Origin: Paenarthrobacter sp. PH39-S1
Lineage (GTDB): Bacteria > Actinomycetota > Actinomycetes > Actinomycetales > Micrococcaceae
Direction: 5' to 3'
DNA length: 64,000 nucleotides
NCBI RefSeq assembly: GCF_030063245.1
Contig: NZ_JASISR010000022.1
Span: 21,899-85,898, forward strand
Shown: positions 46,575 to 56,363 of the stretch, piece after piece
Position numbering within the stretch: the first letter of the stretch is position 1
How the letters are laid out: the number at the start of each line of letters is the position of its first letter
Made by a program: the position numbers and the translations under genes
The notes under the pieces: generated by a model
The model's input: the letters and a program-made list of their open reading frames with translations, nothing else
Database searches by the model: none
Told to the model about the DNA's origin: nothing

Positions 46575-47168
46575 GTGAACGAATCGACCGTGCCTGCTGC
46601 GCAGCTTTGGAACTTACCCAACGTCCTGACGATGTTACGCATTGTTCTGGTGCCGTTTTTTATCTGGTTCATGATTGCCGACCACAGCACGGAGGATATC
46701 TGGCGCTGGGCTGCCGTGCTGGCGTTCGCCGTCGCGATTTACACGGACAAGCTGGACGGCGACATCGCCCGCAAGCGGGGTCAGGTCACGAATTTCGGCA
46801 AGATCGCCGATCCAATTGCGGACAAGCTGCTGATCGGCTCGGCGCTGATCATTTTGTCCGCCCTCAACGAACTCCCCTGGTGGATCACCATCCTGATGCT
46901 GGTGCGTGAAGTCGGTATCACCGCGCTGCGGTTCGTGGTGATCCGCTATGGCGTCATTCCGGCTTCCCGCGGCGGCAAGCTCAAGACGGTGCTGCAGACC
47001 GCGGCCATTTTCCTGTATCTGCTGCCGCTGGGTGGCATCGCGCCGTGGTTGGGCACGGCCGCTCTCATTTTCATGCTCCTTGCGCTGGCGGTCACTCTCG
47101 TCACCGGCGCCGATTATATTGTTCAGGCCGTTCGGTTACGGACGGCAGCGAAGGCAGGACACCCGTGA
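46575..47168 (+). CDS. pgsA: CDP-diacylglycerol-glycerol-3-phosphate 3-phosphatidyltransferase
   Basis: 197-residue integral membrane enzyme of phosphatidylglycerol synthesis. The CDP-alcohol phosphotransferase motif DGx2ARx8Gx3Dx3D is intact (KLDGDIARKRGQVTNFGKIADPIADK as a split motif). GTG start at 46575. Its TGA overlaps the cinA GTG, so cinA is translationally coupled. Confidence 0.94.
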   Translation: MNESTVPAAQLWNLPNVLTMLRIVLVPFFIWFMIADHSTEDIWRWAAVLAFAVAIYTDKLDGDIARKRGQVTNFGKIADPIADKLLIGSALIILSALNELPWWITILMLVREVGITALRFVVIRYGVIPASRGGKLKTVLQTAAIFLYLLPLGGIAPWLGTAALIFMLLALAVTLVTGADYIVQAVRLRTAAKAGHP

Positions 47169-47656
47169 TTATTTTGGATCTTCCCCGGATCGTGGCCGAC
47201 GCCACGGCAACCGGATTGACGGTTGCGACGGCAGAATCGCTGACCGGGGGTATGGTCGCCGCCGCGCTTGTCGAGGTTCCGGGCGCTTCCGCGATGCTGC
47301 AGGGCGGCATCATCGCTTACCAGAATGTGCTGAAGAGCTCCATTCTCGGCGTCAACGCGGAACTGCTGGAGAGCACCGGGGCGGTGGATCCGGAAGTCGC
47401 ACGCGAGATGGCACTGGGCGCCTGCAGGGTCGCCGGGTCCAGGGTCGGGGTTTCCACGACCGGGGTGGCTGGGCCGGAGCCGCACGGCGGAAAGTCAGTG
47501 GGCAGTGTTTATATTGGCATAGCACTCGACGGTGTGGCCCAGGCCTACGAGTATCATTTCGCTGGCATACGATCGGCCGTCCGCCAGCAGGCGTGCGACG
47601 AGGCCCTCTCCTTGTTGCAGCAAGTGGTGTCGCAGGTCCGGGAACAAAATCCGTGA
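47165..47656 (+). CDS. cinA: CinA C-terminal domain protein (nicotinamide-nucleotide amidase)
   Basis: 163-residue stand-alone CinA C-terminal domain, which deamidates NMN. Motifs: ATAESLTGGMVAAALVEVPGAS, GGIIAYQNVLK, STTGVAGPEPHGGK and GSVYIGI. The N-terminal MoCF domain of full CinA is absent, as usual in actinobacteria. GTG 47165 overlaps the pgsA stop. Confidence 0.93.
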   Translation: MIILDLPRIVADATATGLTVATAESLTGGMVAAALVEVPGASAMLQGGIIAYQNVLKSSILGVNAELLESTGAVDPEVAREMALGACRVAGSRVGVSTTGVAGPEPHGGKSVGSVYIGIALDGVAQAYEYHFAGIRSAVRQQACDEALSLLQQVVSQVREQNP

Positions 47657-47692
47657 CCGGATAGTTAGTGATATTGAAGGCGGGCGGGGTGG

Positions 47693-47710
47693 TCCTATCC
47701 TAGGATAGGA
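47693..47710. promoter_or_regulatory. 18-bp perfect palindrome upstream of clgR
   Basis: TCCTATCCTAGGATAGGA is fully symmetric and lies 73 nt before the clgR start, 36 nt after the cinA stop. Its form is that of an operator for a dimeric regulator. It does not look like the published corynebacterial ClgR box, so autoregulation by ClgR is not implied. Confidence 0.6.
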
Positions 47711-47783
47711 TGATCAGCCCGTCGACAGCGGCCCGGGAACCCCAAGAGCCGGTACCGAACAAAGAGGGAGTAAGGCGATACAG

Positions 47784-48221
47784 ATGGTGAAGCAACCCGT
47801 ATCCGTAAACGGCGTAGTGCGCTGGCGTGATGTGGGTTTGGCAGCGGCTAAGCACGAGCAGAAGGAGCGCAAAATGGTGGTTTTACGCCATGAAATTGGT
47901 GACGTTTTGCGCGACGTTCGTCAGCGCCAGGGCCGTACCCTCCGCGAAGTCTCACATAACGCCCGTGTCTCGCTGGGCTATCTCAGCGAAGTTGAACGGG
48001 GTCAGAAGGAAGCCTCCTCGGAGCTGCTGTCCTCGATCTGTTCGGCTCTCGACGTTCCGCTTTCCCTGATGCTCCGGGAGGTCAGCGACAGGCTGGCCGT
48101 CGCAGAGGGCGTCTCGGTGCCGGATACCGTCCCGCAGGAGTTCTCGGCACGCTATGGCCGGGATCTGGGCGAGGAAATCTCCGACGAACTGAGCAAGGAC
48201 CTCTTGTCTAACGCTTTCTAG
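47784..48221 (+). CDS. clgR: XRE-family regulator ClgR
   Basis: 145-residue HTH regulator matching ClgR, activator of clp protease and other stress genes. HTH region: [42 protein letters not shown]-terminus ends in LLSNAF, a hydrophobic tail of the kind recognised by Clp. Two starts are plausible: ATG 47784 (GGGAGTAAGG upstream) and ATG 47874 (AAGGAG upstream, 115 residues). The cinA-clgR-recA order is conserved in actinobacteria. Confidence 0.9.
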   Translation: MVKQPVSVNGVVRWRDVGLAAAKHEQKERKMVVLRHEIGDVLRDVRQRQGRTLREVSHNARVSLGYLSEVERGQKEASSELLSSICSALDVPLSLMLREVSDRLAVAEGVSVPDTVPQEFSARYGRDLGEEISDELSKDLLSNAF

Positions 48222-48430
48222 GTCTCTACGCCGGGATCTTTCGCGGTCGGGGCCTGTCACCGCTGGTGGCGGGCCTCATCTGCGTCCGCAATCGGATGGC
48301 CTCGGAGACCAGTTGCGCGCCTGTCCCGTCCGACCCGGGCCGCGCAGGCAGGCTGGCAGGGCAGGCTAATGGGTGCCCTAAATTCCGGTTCGGCACACGA
48401 GCGGCCCGATCATTGGTGCGGGGGTGACCG

Positions 48431-49024
48431 TTAGCGGGGGGTCTCCGATTCCTTGGGCCCGCGCAGGTGAAGGTCCCGTGCATAGTCCTCATTGAGCTTA
48501 GCCATCAGGGTGGCCAAATCGAGCAGTTCCGGTCGTGACCAGTGCTGCAGGCGCCTGCGAAAGGCTTCCTTTCGGGCCGCGTGCACCGTGCGCATTTGTT
48601 CGGCACCCTTGTCGGTCAGCAGAATCAATTGGGCCCGTCCGTCCAGTGGGTCCGCTTCCTTGCGGACGAGGCCGACCGATTCCAAAAAGGCGACCTGGCG
48701 GCTGACCGACGGCTTGCCGACCCCGATGCATGAGGCGAGCTCTGTCAGACGCATGGCACCGTCACGGCTCAGAATGGTGAGCAGACCGTAGGCTGCAGGT
48801 TCCAGTTCCGGATGGACGCTGCGGGAAAGATTGAGCGACATCGCCCGGGCGCGCCGCCATAGCAGGCTGAGTTGAAGCTCGACGGCGTCAACGGCGTCTT
48901 CTCCTGCTGAATCCGACGCGGGAAGTCCCGGGGCGTATTCATTCTGCGTGCTTCCGGGAGGGTCGGCGCGGGTAGAACCGCTACCGCTGGAACCGATGCG
49001 GCCGTCTGGGGCTTGGGCAGTCAT
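48431..49024 (-). CDS. MarR family transcriptional regulator
   Basis: 197-residue MarR protein with a polar N-terminal extension of about 50 residues. The winged helix is ELASCIGVGKPSVSRQVAFLESVGLVRKEADPLDGRAQLILLTDKG. It is leftward and divergent from the small DUF3046 gene. Its regulon and ligand are unknown; the 209 nt before it (48222-48430) hold no gene. Confidence 0.87.
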   Translation of the reverse strand: MTAQAPDGRIGSSGSGSTRADPPGSTQNEYAPGLPASDSAGEDAVDAVELQLSLLWRRARAMSLNLSRSVHPELEPAAYGLLTILSRDGAMRLTELASCIGVGKPSVSRQVAFLESVGLVRKEADPLDGRAQLILLTDKGAEQMRTVHAARKEAFRRRLQHWSRPELLDLATLMAKLNEDYARDLHLRGPKESETPR

Positions 49025-49065
49025 TTCTTCATTCTAGGGCCCCCTGGCCGTGAGAGACTCTAGAG

Positions 49066-49284
49066 GTGCGGATAAGTGATTTTTGGCGGTTGATGGACGA
49101 TGAATTCGGTGCAGGCTACTCCCGGGTCCTGGCCCGCGACCTCATGCTGGCCGCGGCTGGCGGCCGCAGCGCCCAGCAGGCCCTGCAGGCCGGAATCGAG
49201 CCGCGCGCGGTCTGGCTTGCCGTCTGCGATATGCAGGACGTTCCCATTGAGCGACGCCTGGGCAGGGACGTTCCCGTGAAATGA
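49066..49284 (+). CDS. DUF3046 protein
   Basis: 72-residue DUF3046 protein (ISDFWRLMDDEFGAGYSRVLARDL ... AL..GIEPRAVWLAVCDMQDVP), a small conserved actinobacterial protein normally encoded immediately upstream of recA, as here. GTG start at 49066. Function unknown. Confidence 0.88.
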   Translation: MRISDFWRLMDDEFGAGYSRVLARDLMLAAAGGRSAQQALQAGIEPRAVWLAVCDMQDVPIERRLGRDVPVK

Positions 49285-49300
49285 CCCCGGCGTGCCTCTT

Positions 49301-49314
49301 CGAATATCCGTTCG
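49301..49314. promoter_or_regulatory. Candidate LexA (SOS) box upstream of recA
   Basis: CGAATATCCGTTCG differs at one position in the left half-site from the actinobacterial consensus CGAACNNNNGTTCG. It lies 290 nt before the recA ATG and just after the DUF3046 stop. The remainder of 49285-49603 has no gene but contains a 17-bp direct repeat and a hairpin CGCCCGC/GCGGGCG at 49524-49542. Confidence 0.7.
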
Positions 49315-49415
49315 GGTGCCGATACGATGGTATGTGAAGAGATAGTAAAGGCTGTCAACCGTCCTGATGGCTGATTTTCGCGACCTTGTCCACACCCCGG
49401 GGCTTCATCCTGAAA

Positions 49416-49460
49416 ATGTCGGTGGGCTGGACTAGCGTCGTAGATGTCGGTGGGCTGGAC
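49416..49460 (+). repeat. 17-bp direct repeat in the recA leader
   Basis: ATGTCGGTGGGCTGGAC occurs at 49416-49432 and 49444-49460, 28 nt apart, between the LexA-like box and recA. Function not evident. Confidence 0.8.
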
Positions 49461-49603
49461 CAGCACGACTGCACCGGCACATTGTTTTGTTCCAGCCCTA
49501 ACTTAATACCGGAAACCCGTTGTCGCCCGCTCGTAGCGGGCGTGGCCCGCAGACCGGATATGGCAAGACCAGAAATGGCACAGATGAAAGACCGAGGTGA
49601 ATC

Positions 49604-50656
49604 ATGGCAGCTCCCGCAGACCGTGAAAAAGCACTGCAAGCAGCCCTTGCCCAGATCGATAAGCAGTTTGGCAAAGGCTCGATCATGCGCCTGGGAGACG
49701 AAGTCCGCGTTCCGATCGAGACCATCCCGACCGGTTCCATCGCCTTGGATGTAGCCCTCGGCATCGGCGGCCTTCCCCGTGGCCGCGTGGTGGAGATCTA
49801 CGGTCCTGAATCTTCGGGGAAGACGACGGTGGCCCTTCATGCTGTGGCGAATGCACAGAAGCTCGGCGGGATCGCCGCGTTCATTGACGCCGAACATGCT
49901 TTGGACCCGGACTATGCAGCGAAGCTGGGTGTCGACGTCGATGCGCTGCTCGTGTCGCAGCCGGACACCGGCGAGCAGGCCCTTGAAATCATGGACATGC
50001 TGATCGGCTCCGGGTCGCTGGACATTGTGGTTATCGACTCCGTGGCTGCGCTGGTTCCGCGGGCCGAAATAGAAGGTGACATGGGCGATAGCCACGTGGG
50101 ACTGCAGGCGCGCCTGATGAGCCAGGCCCTGCGCAAGATCACGGGCCGGCTCAGCCAGACCAAGACCACGGCCATCTTCATCAACCAGTTGCGTGAAAAA
50201 ATCGGCGTGTTCTTTGGCAGCCCGGAGACGACCACCGGTGGCAAGGCGCTGAAATTCTACGCCTCGATCCGCATCGACGTCCGCCGGATCCAGACGTTGA
50301 AGGAAGGATCCGACGCGGTCGGCAACCGCACGAAGGCCAAGATCGTCAAGAACAAGATGGCTCCGCCATTCAAGATTGCGGAATTCGACATTATCTACGG
50401 CCAAGGCATTTCCCGCGAGGGAGGCATCATCGACATGGGCGTGGAACACGGCATCATCAAGAAGTCCGGGTCGTGGTTCACCTATGATGGCGATCAGTTA
50501 GGTCAGGGCATGGAAAACTCGCGCCGGTTCCTGCGGGACAACCCGGAGTTGACCGAGGAACTTGAGCGTCTGATCAAGGAGAAGCTCGGGGTGGGGGTCA
50601 AGCCCGCGGCCGCCGAGGAGACGGAACCCAAACTCAAGGCCGTGGACGGATTCTAG
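49604..50656 (+). CDS. recA: Recombinase RecA
   Basis: 350-residue RecA without intein. Walker [10 protein letters not shown] begins at Gly67; LIIxxD-like [18 protein letters not shown] is Walker B; loop L2 region [22 protein letters not shown]. The ATG at 49604 follows GAGGTGA. Acts in homologous recombination and SOS induction; the upstream LexA-like box fits. recX follows 13 nt later. Confidence 0.97.
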   Translation: MAAPADREKALQAALAQIDKQFGKGSIMRLGDEVRVPIETIPTGSIALDVALGIGGLPRGRVVEIYGPESSGKTTVALHAVANAQKLGGIAAFIDAEHALDPDYAAKLGVDVDALLVSQPDTGEQALEIMDMLIGSGSLDIVVIDSVAALVPRAEIEGDMGDSHVGLQARLMSQALRKITGRLSQTKTTAIFINQLREKIGVFFGSPETTTGGKALKFYASIRIDVRRIQTLKEGSDAVGNRTKAKIVKNKMAPPFKIAEFDIIYGQGISREGGIIDMGVEHGIIKKSGSWFTYDGDQLGQGMENSRRFLRDNPELTEELERLIKEKLGVGVKPAAAEETEPKLKAVDGF

Positions 50657-50669
50657 GCAGGTTGGCCGA

Positions 50670-51203
50670 ATGAGCGGTGAACGACCGGCACCGGAACTGG
50701 ATCCGTACGCGGACCCTGCCGCCGTGGCACGCGCCGTCGTGCTGCGGCAGCTGACGGGTTCGGCCAAAAGCAGATTACAGCTGGCCAAAAAACTCGCGGA
50801 ACGCAACATACCGGAAGATGTCGCCGATGCCGTGCTGGACCGATTTGAAGAGGTCCGGCTGGTGGATGATGCCGAATTTGCGCGGATGTGGGTCCGCAGC
50901 CGGGCGCAGACCCGATCGCTGGCGCGTGGCGCTCTTAAGCGTGAGCTCTCGGAAAAGGGCATTTCCGACAAGCGGGCCGCCGAGGCTTTGGAACAAATCA
51001 CCGATGACGATGAGAGCCAGGCGGCCGTGGCGCTCGTGCGCCGGAAACTTCGCGCCGGTCTGGCGGTTTCGGACCGCACCGAGCGGGATAAATATACCCG
51101 CCGCCTCGTCAGTATGTTGGCGCGTAAGGGTTATCCGCCGTCCGTGGCCTTCCGAATAGTCGATGCCGAGATGAGCGCTTTTGTGCGGCAGTTAATGGAC
51201 TGA
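50670..51203 (+). CDS. recX: RecA regulator RecX
   Basis: 177-residue RecX with three-helix repeats: LTGSAKSRLQLAKKLAERNIPEDVADAVLDRFEEVRLVDDAEFARMWV and the second block AALKREL-like GALKRELSEKGISDKRAAEALEQI. It inhibits RecA filament growth. ATG start, 13 nt after recA, presumably read through from recA. Confidence 0.94.
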   Translation: MSGERPAPELDPYADPAAVARAVVLRQLTGSAKSRLQLAKKLAERNIPEDVADAVLDRFEEVRLVDDAEFARMWVRSRAQTRSLARGALKRELSEKGISDKRAAEALEQITDDDESQAAVALVRRKLRAGLAVSDRTERDKYTRRLVSMLARKGYPPSVAFRIVDAEMSAFVRQLMD

Positions 51204-51265
51204 CCCGGGCTCCCCGTAGGGGGCGCGACCCCAGAACGCCGCGACACCGGATATGCTGGCGACCT

Positions 51266-52564
51266 ATGGACACCTTCGGAACTAGATTTAAAGTCTTGGG
51301 TGCCGCCGCGGTGTTGGCCTGTACCTTGGTGCTGCCCGCCGCGCTGGCGGCCCCGGTAAGCGCCGACGATTCGGCACCTCCGAGCGGTTTCCCGAGCTGG
51401 CAGGACGTCCAGACGGCGAAACAGGACGAAGCCTCCAAGAGTGCCGAGGTCGGCAGGATCAACTCCCTGCTTGACGGACTACAGACGCAGGCAGATCAGC
51501 TGGGCAATGCGGCGGTCGAGGCCGGAGGGCACTATGCAGTAGCTAAATCAGACCTGGACTCGGCCAGCGCCAAGGTGGATCTGTTCGCCGCGCAGGCGCA
51601 GAAGGCCGATGCACTGGTGACCCAGTACAAGAAAGAGGCCGGAGCACTGGCCGCGCAGAGCTACAAGTCAGGCGGTTCGAGCATTGGTTTGTTCGCCTCG
51701 TTGGACGCGCTCGGATCCAAGGACGGTCTGCAGCGCCTGGACGTGCTGGGAATCGTGACCGATCGGGCCACGACCATGTACAACAAGTCCACCGCCGCAC
51801 AGGGTACGGCCAAGGCGCTGGCAGATCAAGAGCAGGTCGCCCGGGCCGAGCGGGCGCGCCTCGCCGGGGACGCCGAACAAAAATTGAACGCAGCCGCTGG
51901 CGCCCAGACAGCGGTGGAGACCCAGGTGGCCCGGCAGAAACAGCAAAGCGGCGTATTGGTTGCACAGCTGGCCTCGTTGAAGGATTCCACCGTTGCCACG
52001 GAAGACCAGTACCGTCAGGGCCAGACTGCCCTGGCCGCTTACGCGGCTGCCCAGGAGGCCAAGCGGCTGGCCGCCGTGGAGCAGGCGCGGCAGCACGCCG
52101 CGGCCCAGCAGGCCGCGGCCCAGCAGGCTGGGGCGAACTCCGGGGCAGCGGTCTCCGCCGCCGCTCCTGCGATCCCTGCGCCCGTCAGCACCGATTACGG
52201 CAGCGGCTACATCCCCGTCAGCGTGCTGCTGCCGAATGTTCCCGGGAATGGCGTTAACGACCCGGCAGGAGCCCAGGCCTATGCCTCCAGCCGGCTGGGA
52301 GCATACGGCTGGGGCCAGGACCAGCTCACCTGCCTGGTGCAGTTGTGGATCCGCGAGTCCAGTTGGCAGACCAACGCCACGAACAGGTCCAGCGGAGCCT
52401 ATGGGATTGCGCAGGCGCTGCTGCCCAGCAAATACGCCGAGTCCGGCAGCGACTGGTTGACCAATTACCGGACCCAGATCAATTGGGGGCTCGGGTACAT
52501 CCGGGACAGGTACGGTTCGCCTTGTGGAGCATGGGCCCATGAGGTGGCCCAGAACTGGTACTGA
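51266..52564 (+). CDS. Secreted coiled-coil protein with lytic-transglycosylase-like C-terminus
   Basis: 432 residues. An N-terminal signal peptide (VLGAAAVLACTLVLPAALAAPVSA) is followed by a long Ala/Gln-rich coiled coil (about 45-285), like the N-terminal part of RipA/PcsB-type wall hydrolases. A C-terminal domain (about 325-432, WGQDQLTCLVQLWIRESSW ... GAYGIAQALLPSKY) has the Glu-Ser and YGIAQ motifs of lytic transglycosylase-like folds. Likely cleaves peptidoglycan. It stands alone, with recX before and miaB after. Confidence 0.82.
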   Translation: MDTFGTRFKVLGAAAVLACTLVLPAALAAPVSADDSAPPSGFPSWQDVQTAKQDEASKSAEVGRINSLLDGLQTQADQLGNAAVEAGGHYAVAKSDLDSASAKVDLFAAQAQKADALVTQYKKEAGALAAQSYKSGGSSIGLFASLDALGSKDGLQRLDVLGIVTDRATTMYNKSTAAQGTAKALADQEQVARAERARLAGDAEQKLNAAAGAQTAVETQVARQKQQSGVLVAQLASLKDSTVATEDQYRQGQTALAAYAAAQEAKRLAAVEQARQHAAAQQAAAQQAGANSGAAVSAAAPAIPAPVSTDYGSGYIPVSVLLPNVPGNGVNDPAGAQAYASSRLGAYGWGQDQLTCLVQLWIRESSWQTNATNRSSGAYGIAQALLPSKYAESGSDWLTNYRTQINWGLGYIRDRYGSPCGAWAHEVAQNWY

Positions 52565-52625
52565 TCGGTCCGCTGTGCCGTGGGCCGGTTAACGTCCCGC
52601 GGGATGCAGGTCTTAAGCTGGAGGG

Positions 52626-54218
52626 GTGAGCCTGACCATTTCCGGCGTTGAACCCTCCGCCACAGCACCAGCATCAGCCCCTCGTTCGGATGGCGGACAC
52701 GGGGAGCCTCAGCGCACTTACCAGGTGCGGACCTTCGGCTGCCAGATGAACGTCCACGACTCCGAGCGGATGGCGGGCCTGCTGGAAGCCACTGGTCTGG
52801 TCCAGGCCGAGGGCGGACCCGCCGACGGCCATTTCGAAAACTACGCCGACGTCGTCGTCTTTAACACCTGCGCTGTGCGTGAGAATGCGGACAACAAGCT
52901 CTACGGAAGCCTGGGCATGCTGGCGCCGGTCAAGAAGGCGCACCCGGGAATGCAGATCGCCGTGGGGGGCTGCCTGGCGCAAAAGGATCGGGAGACGATA
53001 CTCCGGCGCGCCCCGTGGGTAGACGTCGTCTTCGGCACGCACAATGTCGGTTCGCTGCCCGCGCTGTTACAGCGGGCGCGGCACAATCAGGACGCCCAAC
53101 TGGAAATCCTGGAATCCTTGGAAGTATTCCCCTCCACCTTGCCCGCGAAGCGTGATTCGGTCTATTCCGGCTGGGTCTCCATCTCAGTCGGCTGCAACAA
53201 CACCTGCACGTTCTGCATAGTCCCGGCCCTGCGCGGCAAGGAACGGGACCGCCGTCCAGGGGAGATTCTGGCGGAAATTCAGGCATTGGTGGACGACGGC
53301 GCCATTGAGGTCACCTTGCTGGGCCAGAACGTGAACTCCTATGGCGTCGAATTCGGTGACCGGCAGGCCTTCAGTAAACTGCTGCGGGCGTGCGGCAGTA
53401 TCAATGGCCTGGAGCGGGTCCGTTTCACCAGTCCGCACCCTGCTGCGTTCACCGACGACGTCATCGACGCGATGGCGGAGACCCCCAATGTCATGCCGCA
53501 ACTGCACATGCCGCTGCAGTCGGGTTCAGATAAGGTCCTCAAGGACATGCGCCGCTCCTATCGGTCCACGAAATTCCTGGGCATACTCGACAGGGTCCGT
53601 GAGCGGATGCCGGACGCGGCGATTTCCACCGATATCATTGTCGGTTTCCCAGGCGAGACAGAGGAGGATTTCCAGGCCACACTCGATGTGGTGGAGAAGT
53701 CCCGATTCGCCACGGCCTTCACCTTCCAATACTCCAAACGTCCCGGCACCCCGGCCGCGGACCTGCCAGGCCAGCTGCCCAAGGCTGTGGTTCAGGAACG
53801 TTTTGAGCGCCTCACCGCGCTGCAGGACAGGATCGCCGCGGAGGAAAATGCGCGTCAAATCGGACGTACCGTGGAAGTCATGGTGACCGCCCAATCGGGG
53901 CGCAAAGCCGCGGAGACCCGACGGCTCTCCGGTCGGGCCCAGGATCAGCGGCTGGTCCACTTCAGCGTCCCGGAAGGTGCCGGTACGCCACGCCCCGGCG
54001 ATCTGGTCACGGTGACCATCACGTCGGCGGCGGCCTTTCACCTTGTGGCGGATCCCACCGACAGGGCACACGGCTACAGCGTGCGCCGCTCCAGCGCCGG
54101 TGACGCCTGGGACCGCTCACAGGCCGACTCGTGCGGTGCGCCCTCTGATGCCCCGAAAACCGTCGGCGGTGCGCGGAAGGCCGTTTCCCTCGGCATGCCC
54201 GCACTGCCGGTCCGCTGA
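52626..54218 (+). CDS. miaB: tRNA-2-methylthio-N6-dimethylallyladenosine synthase
   Basis: 530-residue MiaB. The N-terminal MTTase domain has cluster cysteines ([32 protein letters not shown]). The radical SAM cluster is in [12 protein letters not shown], and a C-terminal TRAM domain follows. GTG start at 52626 with GGAGG. About 45 extra residues at the C-terminus go beyond the TRAM domain. Modifies A37 of tRNAs; its partner MiaA follows. Confidence 0.95.
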   Translation: MSLTISGVEPSATAPASAPRSDGGHGEPQRTYQVRTFGCQMNVHDSERMAGLLEATGLVQAEGGPADGHFENYADVVVFNTCAVRENADNKLYGSLGMLAPVKKAHPGMQIAVGGCLAQKDRETILRRAPWVDVVFGTHNVGSLPALLQRARHNQDAQLEILESLEVFPSTLPAKRDSVYSGWVSISVGCNNTCTFCIVPALRGKERDRRPGEILAEIQALVDDGAIEVTLLGQNVNSYGVEFGDRQAFSKLLRACGSINGLERVRFTSPHPAAFTDDVIDAMAETPNVMPQLHMPLQSGSDKVLKDMRRSYRSTKFLGILDRVRERMPDAAISTDIIVGFPGETEEDFQATLDVVEKSRFATAFTFQYSKRPGTPAADLPGQLPKAVVQERFERLTALQDRIAAEENARQIGRTVEVMVTAQSGRKAAETRRLSGRAQDQRLVHFSVPEGAGTPRPGDLVTVTITSAAAFHLVADPTDRAHGYSVRRSSAGDAWDRSQADSCGAPSDAPKTVGGARKAVSLGMPALPVR

Positions 54219-54228
54219 CAATGCCAGC

Positions 54229-54310
54229 GCCCGGTGCTCCGTCAGCGCTGCTTGCTTGCGTTGCTCCGCCGGCGCTGCCAATGCCCGGTGCTCCGCCAGC
54301 GCTGCTTGCT
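54229..54310 (+). repeat. 28-bp direct repeat between miaB and miaA
   Basis: Copies at 54229-54256 and 54283-54310 (54-nt offset) differ at a single base; the core is CCCGGTGCTCCG(T/C)CAGCGC. Together with a partial CCGGCGCTGCCAATG element they fill most of the miaB-miaA spacer. Confidence 0.8.
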
Positions 54311-54342
54311 CGAGGAGGTCGACCAATGCCGCCCGGCGTTGA

Positions 54343-55374
54343 GTGGAGACCAGCCGCCCGCATTGCCGGCCATCGGCATCCGCGGTGACGGCAGTGACGA
54401 AGCGAGGAACCGCGGCGGATTCTTCCCGGGCCCTTCCCCGGCGGGCCGAGGAGCCCCCGGCTCCCGCCCCGGTCGTCGCCGTCGTCGGCCCTACCGGGTC
54501 GGGTAAATCGGAGCTGGCAGTGGCACTCGCGCTGGCGCTGGACGGCGAGATTATCAATGCGGACGCGATGCAGTTATACCGCGGCATGGACATTGGCACG
54601 GCCAAAATGCCGGCCGCCGAGCGGCGGGGGGTGCCGCATCATCTGCTGGATATTCTGCAGGTCCGGGACGAGGCCAACGTGGCGGATTTTCAGCGCCTGG
54701 CCCGTGACGCCATCGCGGATATCCGCCGACGCGACAGGGTCCCTGTCCTGGTGGGTGGCTCCGGGCTGTATGTCCGCGCCGCACTTGACGTGCTGGAGTT
54801 CCCCGGTATCGACGCCTATATCAGGCGCAGGCTCGAGGCCGAGCTGTCCGAACAGGGATTTGGTGCGCTGCTGGAGCGGCTGCGGGCGGTGGATCCGGTC
54901 TCGGCCGAGCGGATCGGCGATGGCCGGCGGGTGGTCCGGGCGCTGGAGGTCCATGAGCTCACCGGGCGGCCCTTCAGTTCCTTCATGCCTCAGCGGGAGT
55001 ATTTCCAACCGGCCGTTCAGATCGGTCTGGCCGTGGATCGTCCCGCCCTGCACCGCAGGCTTGAGGAGCGCGTGGCCGGCATGGTGGCTGCGGGTTTGGC
55101 CGCAGAGGTAGCGGCGCTGGACCGCGAGGGGCTCCGCCAGGGGAAGACCGCTTCCCACGCTTTGGGTTACCAGCAGTTCCTGCAGGTGCTCGACGGCGAA
55201 TCAACGGTGGCGCAGGCCAGCGGGCAGACAGTGGTGGCTACCCGGCAGTTTGCCCGCCGGCAGTTTACCTGGTTCCGCGCTGATCCGCGGATCCACTGGT
55301 TCGACTGGGACCGCCCGGATCTGCTGAACGCAGCACTGGGTTGCCTTGCGACCGTTCCCGAGCTCCTGACGTAG
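54343..55374 (+). CDS. miaA: tRNA dimethylallyltransferase MiaA
   Basis: 343 residues. P-loop [15 protein letters not shown] near 49, then [28 protein letters not shown] and [12 protein letters not shown], followed by the tRNA-binding insertion. An N-terminal extension of about 45 low-complexity residues depends on the start: GTG 54343 is the first after an in-frame stop, GTG 54385 or 54391 are alternatives. Adds the isopentenyl group that MiaB later methylthiolates. Confidence 0.94.
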   Translation: METSRPHCRPSASAVTAVTKRGTAADSSRALPRRAEEPPAPAPVVAVVGPTGSGKSELAVALALALDGEIINADAMQLYRGMDIGTAKMPAAERRGVPHHLLDILQVRDEANVADFQRLARDAIADIRRRDRVPVLVGGSGLYVRAALDVLEFPGIDAYIRRRLEAELSEQGFGALLERLRAVDPVSAERIGDGRRVVRALEVHELTGRPFSSFMPQREYFQPAVQIGLAVDRPALHRRLEERVAGMVAAGLAAEVAALDREGLRQGKTASHALGYQQFLQVLDGESTVAQASGQTVVATRQFARRQFTWFRADPRIHWFDWDRPDLLNAALGCLATVPELLT

Positions 55375-55383
55375 GGTTAAGAA

Positions 55384-56322
55384 ATGACGACTGAACCGAT
55401 GGCCACCGGCGCATCGGCCGGCCTCGCCGGCCTCACTTTCGCCAAGGGTCATGGCACCGGCAACGACTTTATTCTTCTCGCGGATCCCGAGGGCGCCCGC
55501 GACATTGCCGACGCCGACGTCGTCGCGCTTTGCGACCGGCACCGCGGGGTTGGGGCCGACGGTTTAATCCGGGCGCTGCGCTCCCGGGAGCTTCCGGAGG
55601 GGCGGGCCGTGCTGGCGGACGCCCCTGATGCCGAATGGTTTATGGACTATCGCAACGCGGACGGCTCAATCTCCGAAATGTGCGGCAACGGCGTCCGTGT
55701 TTTCGTGCAGTTCCTGCTCTCCAGGGAGCTGATTTGCCTGCCCATTGGCGCGACGCTGACGATCGGCACCCGGGCCGGCAGCAGGAAGGTGCTGCGCACG
55801 GATGGCGGTTATGCCGTTGATATGGGGCCGTGGGAATTCATCCACCGTGGATCCGCGGAGGAGCGCGGCATGGATTCGCTGGTGACCGCCGGGGGCTTGG
55901 ACGTGGCACGACCCGCGCTCTCGGTGAGCATGGGCAATCCGCACACTGTCGTCGCTCTGGCCCACGTGGGGGACCTGGCGGCCACGGATCTGTCCCGGGC
56001 ACCGGAGGTTGATCCAGCACCGGCGGACGGAACGAATGTGGAATTTGCCGTGCCGGCGGACCCGCTGGTCGTCGATGGCCTGGGCATGATCACCATGCGG
56101 GTGCACGAGCGGGGTGTGGGGGAGACCCTGTCCTGCGGAACGGGTGCCTGCGCCGCGGCGGCAGCAACCCGGTTTTGGGCTGGAAAGACCGCGCCCGACG
56201 TCTGGCGCGTCAGTGTGCCCGGCGGTGACCTTGGCGTGCGGTTCCTTCCTGCGGCCGACGGCAGCGAACATGTGGAGTTGAGCGGACCGGCCGTTATTGT
56301 CGCAACAGGTGTGCTGGCCTAG
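55384..56322 (+). CDS. dapF: Diaminopimelate epimerase
   Basis: 312-residue DapF with both catalytic cysteines: [15 protein letters not shown] and [13 protein letters not shown]. The start motif [14 protein letters not shown] is normal. Produces meso-DAP for lysine and peptidoglycan. The ATG at 55384 lies 9 nt after miaA. A 15-residue N-terminal extension precedes the fold. Confidence 0.96.
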   Translation: MTTEPMATGASAGLAGLTFAKGHGTGNDFILLADPEGARDIADADVVALCDRHRGVGADGLIRALRSRELPEGRAVLADAPDAEWFMDYRNADGSISEMCGNGVRVFVQFLLSRELICLPIGATLTIGTRAGSRKVLRTDGGYAVDMGPWEFIHRGSAEERGMDSLVTAGGLDVARPALSVSMGNPHTVVALAHVGDLAATDLSRAPEVDPAPADGTNVEFAVPADPLVVDGLGMITMRVHERGVGETLSCGTGACAAAAATRFWAGKTAPDVWRVSVPGGDLGVRFLPAADGSEHVELSGPAVIVATGVLA

Positions 56323-56363
56323 CGCCCGTCGCCTGTTTCCCGTGGGCTGGTGCTTCTCGGCGC

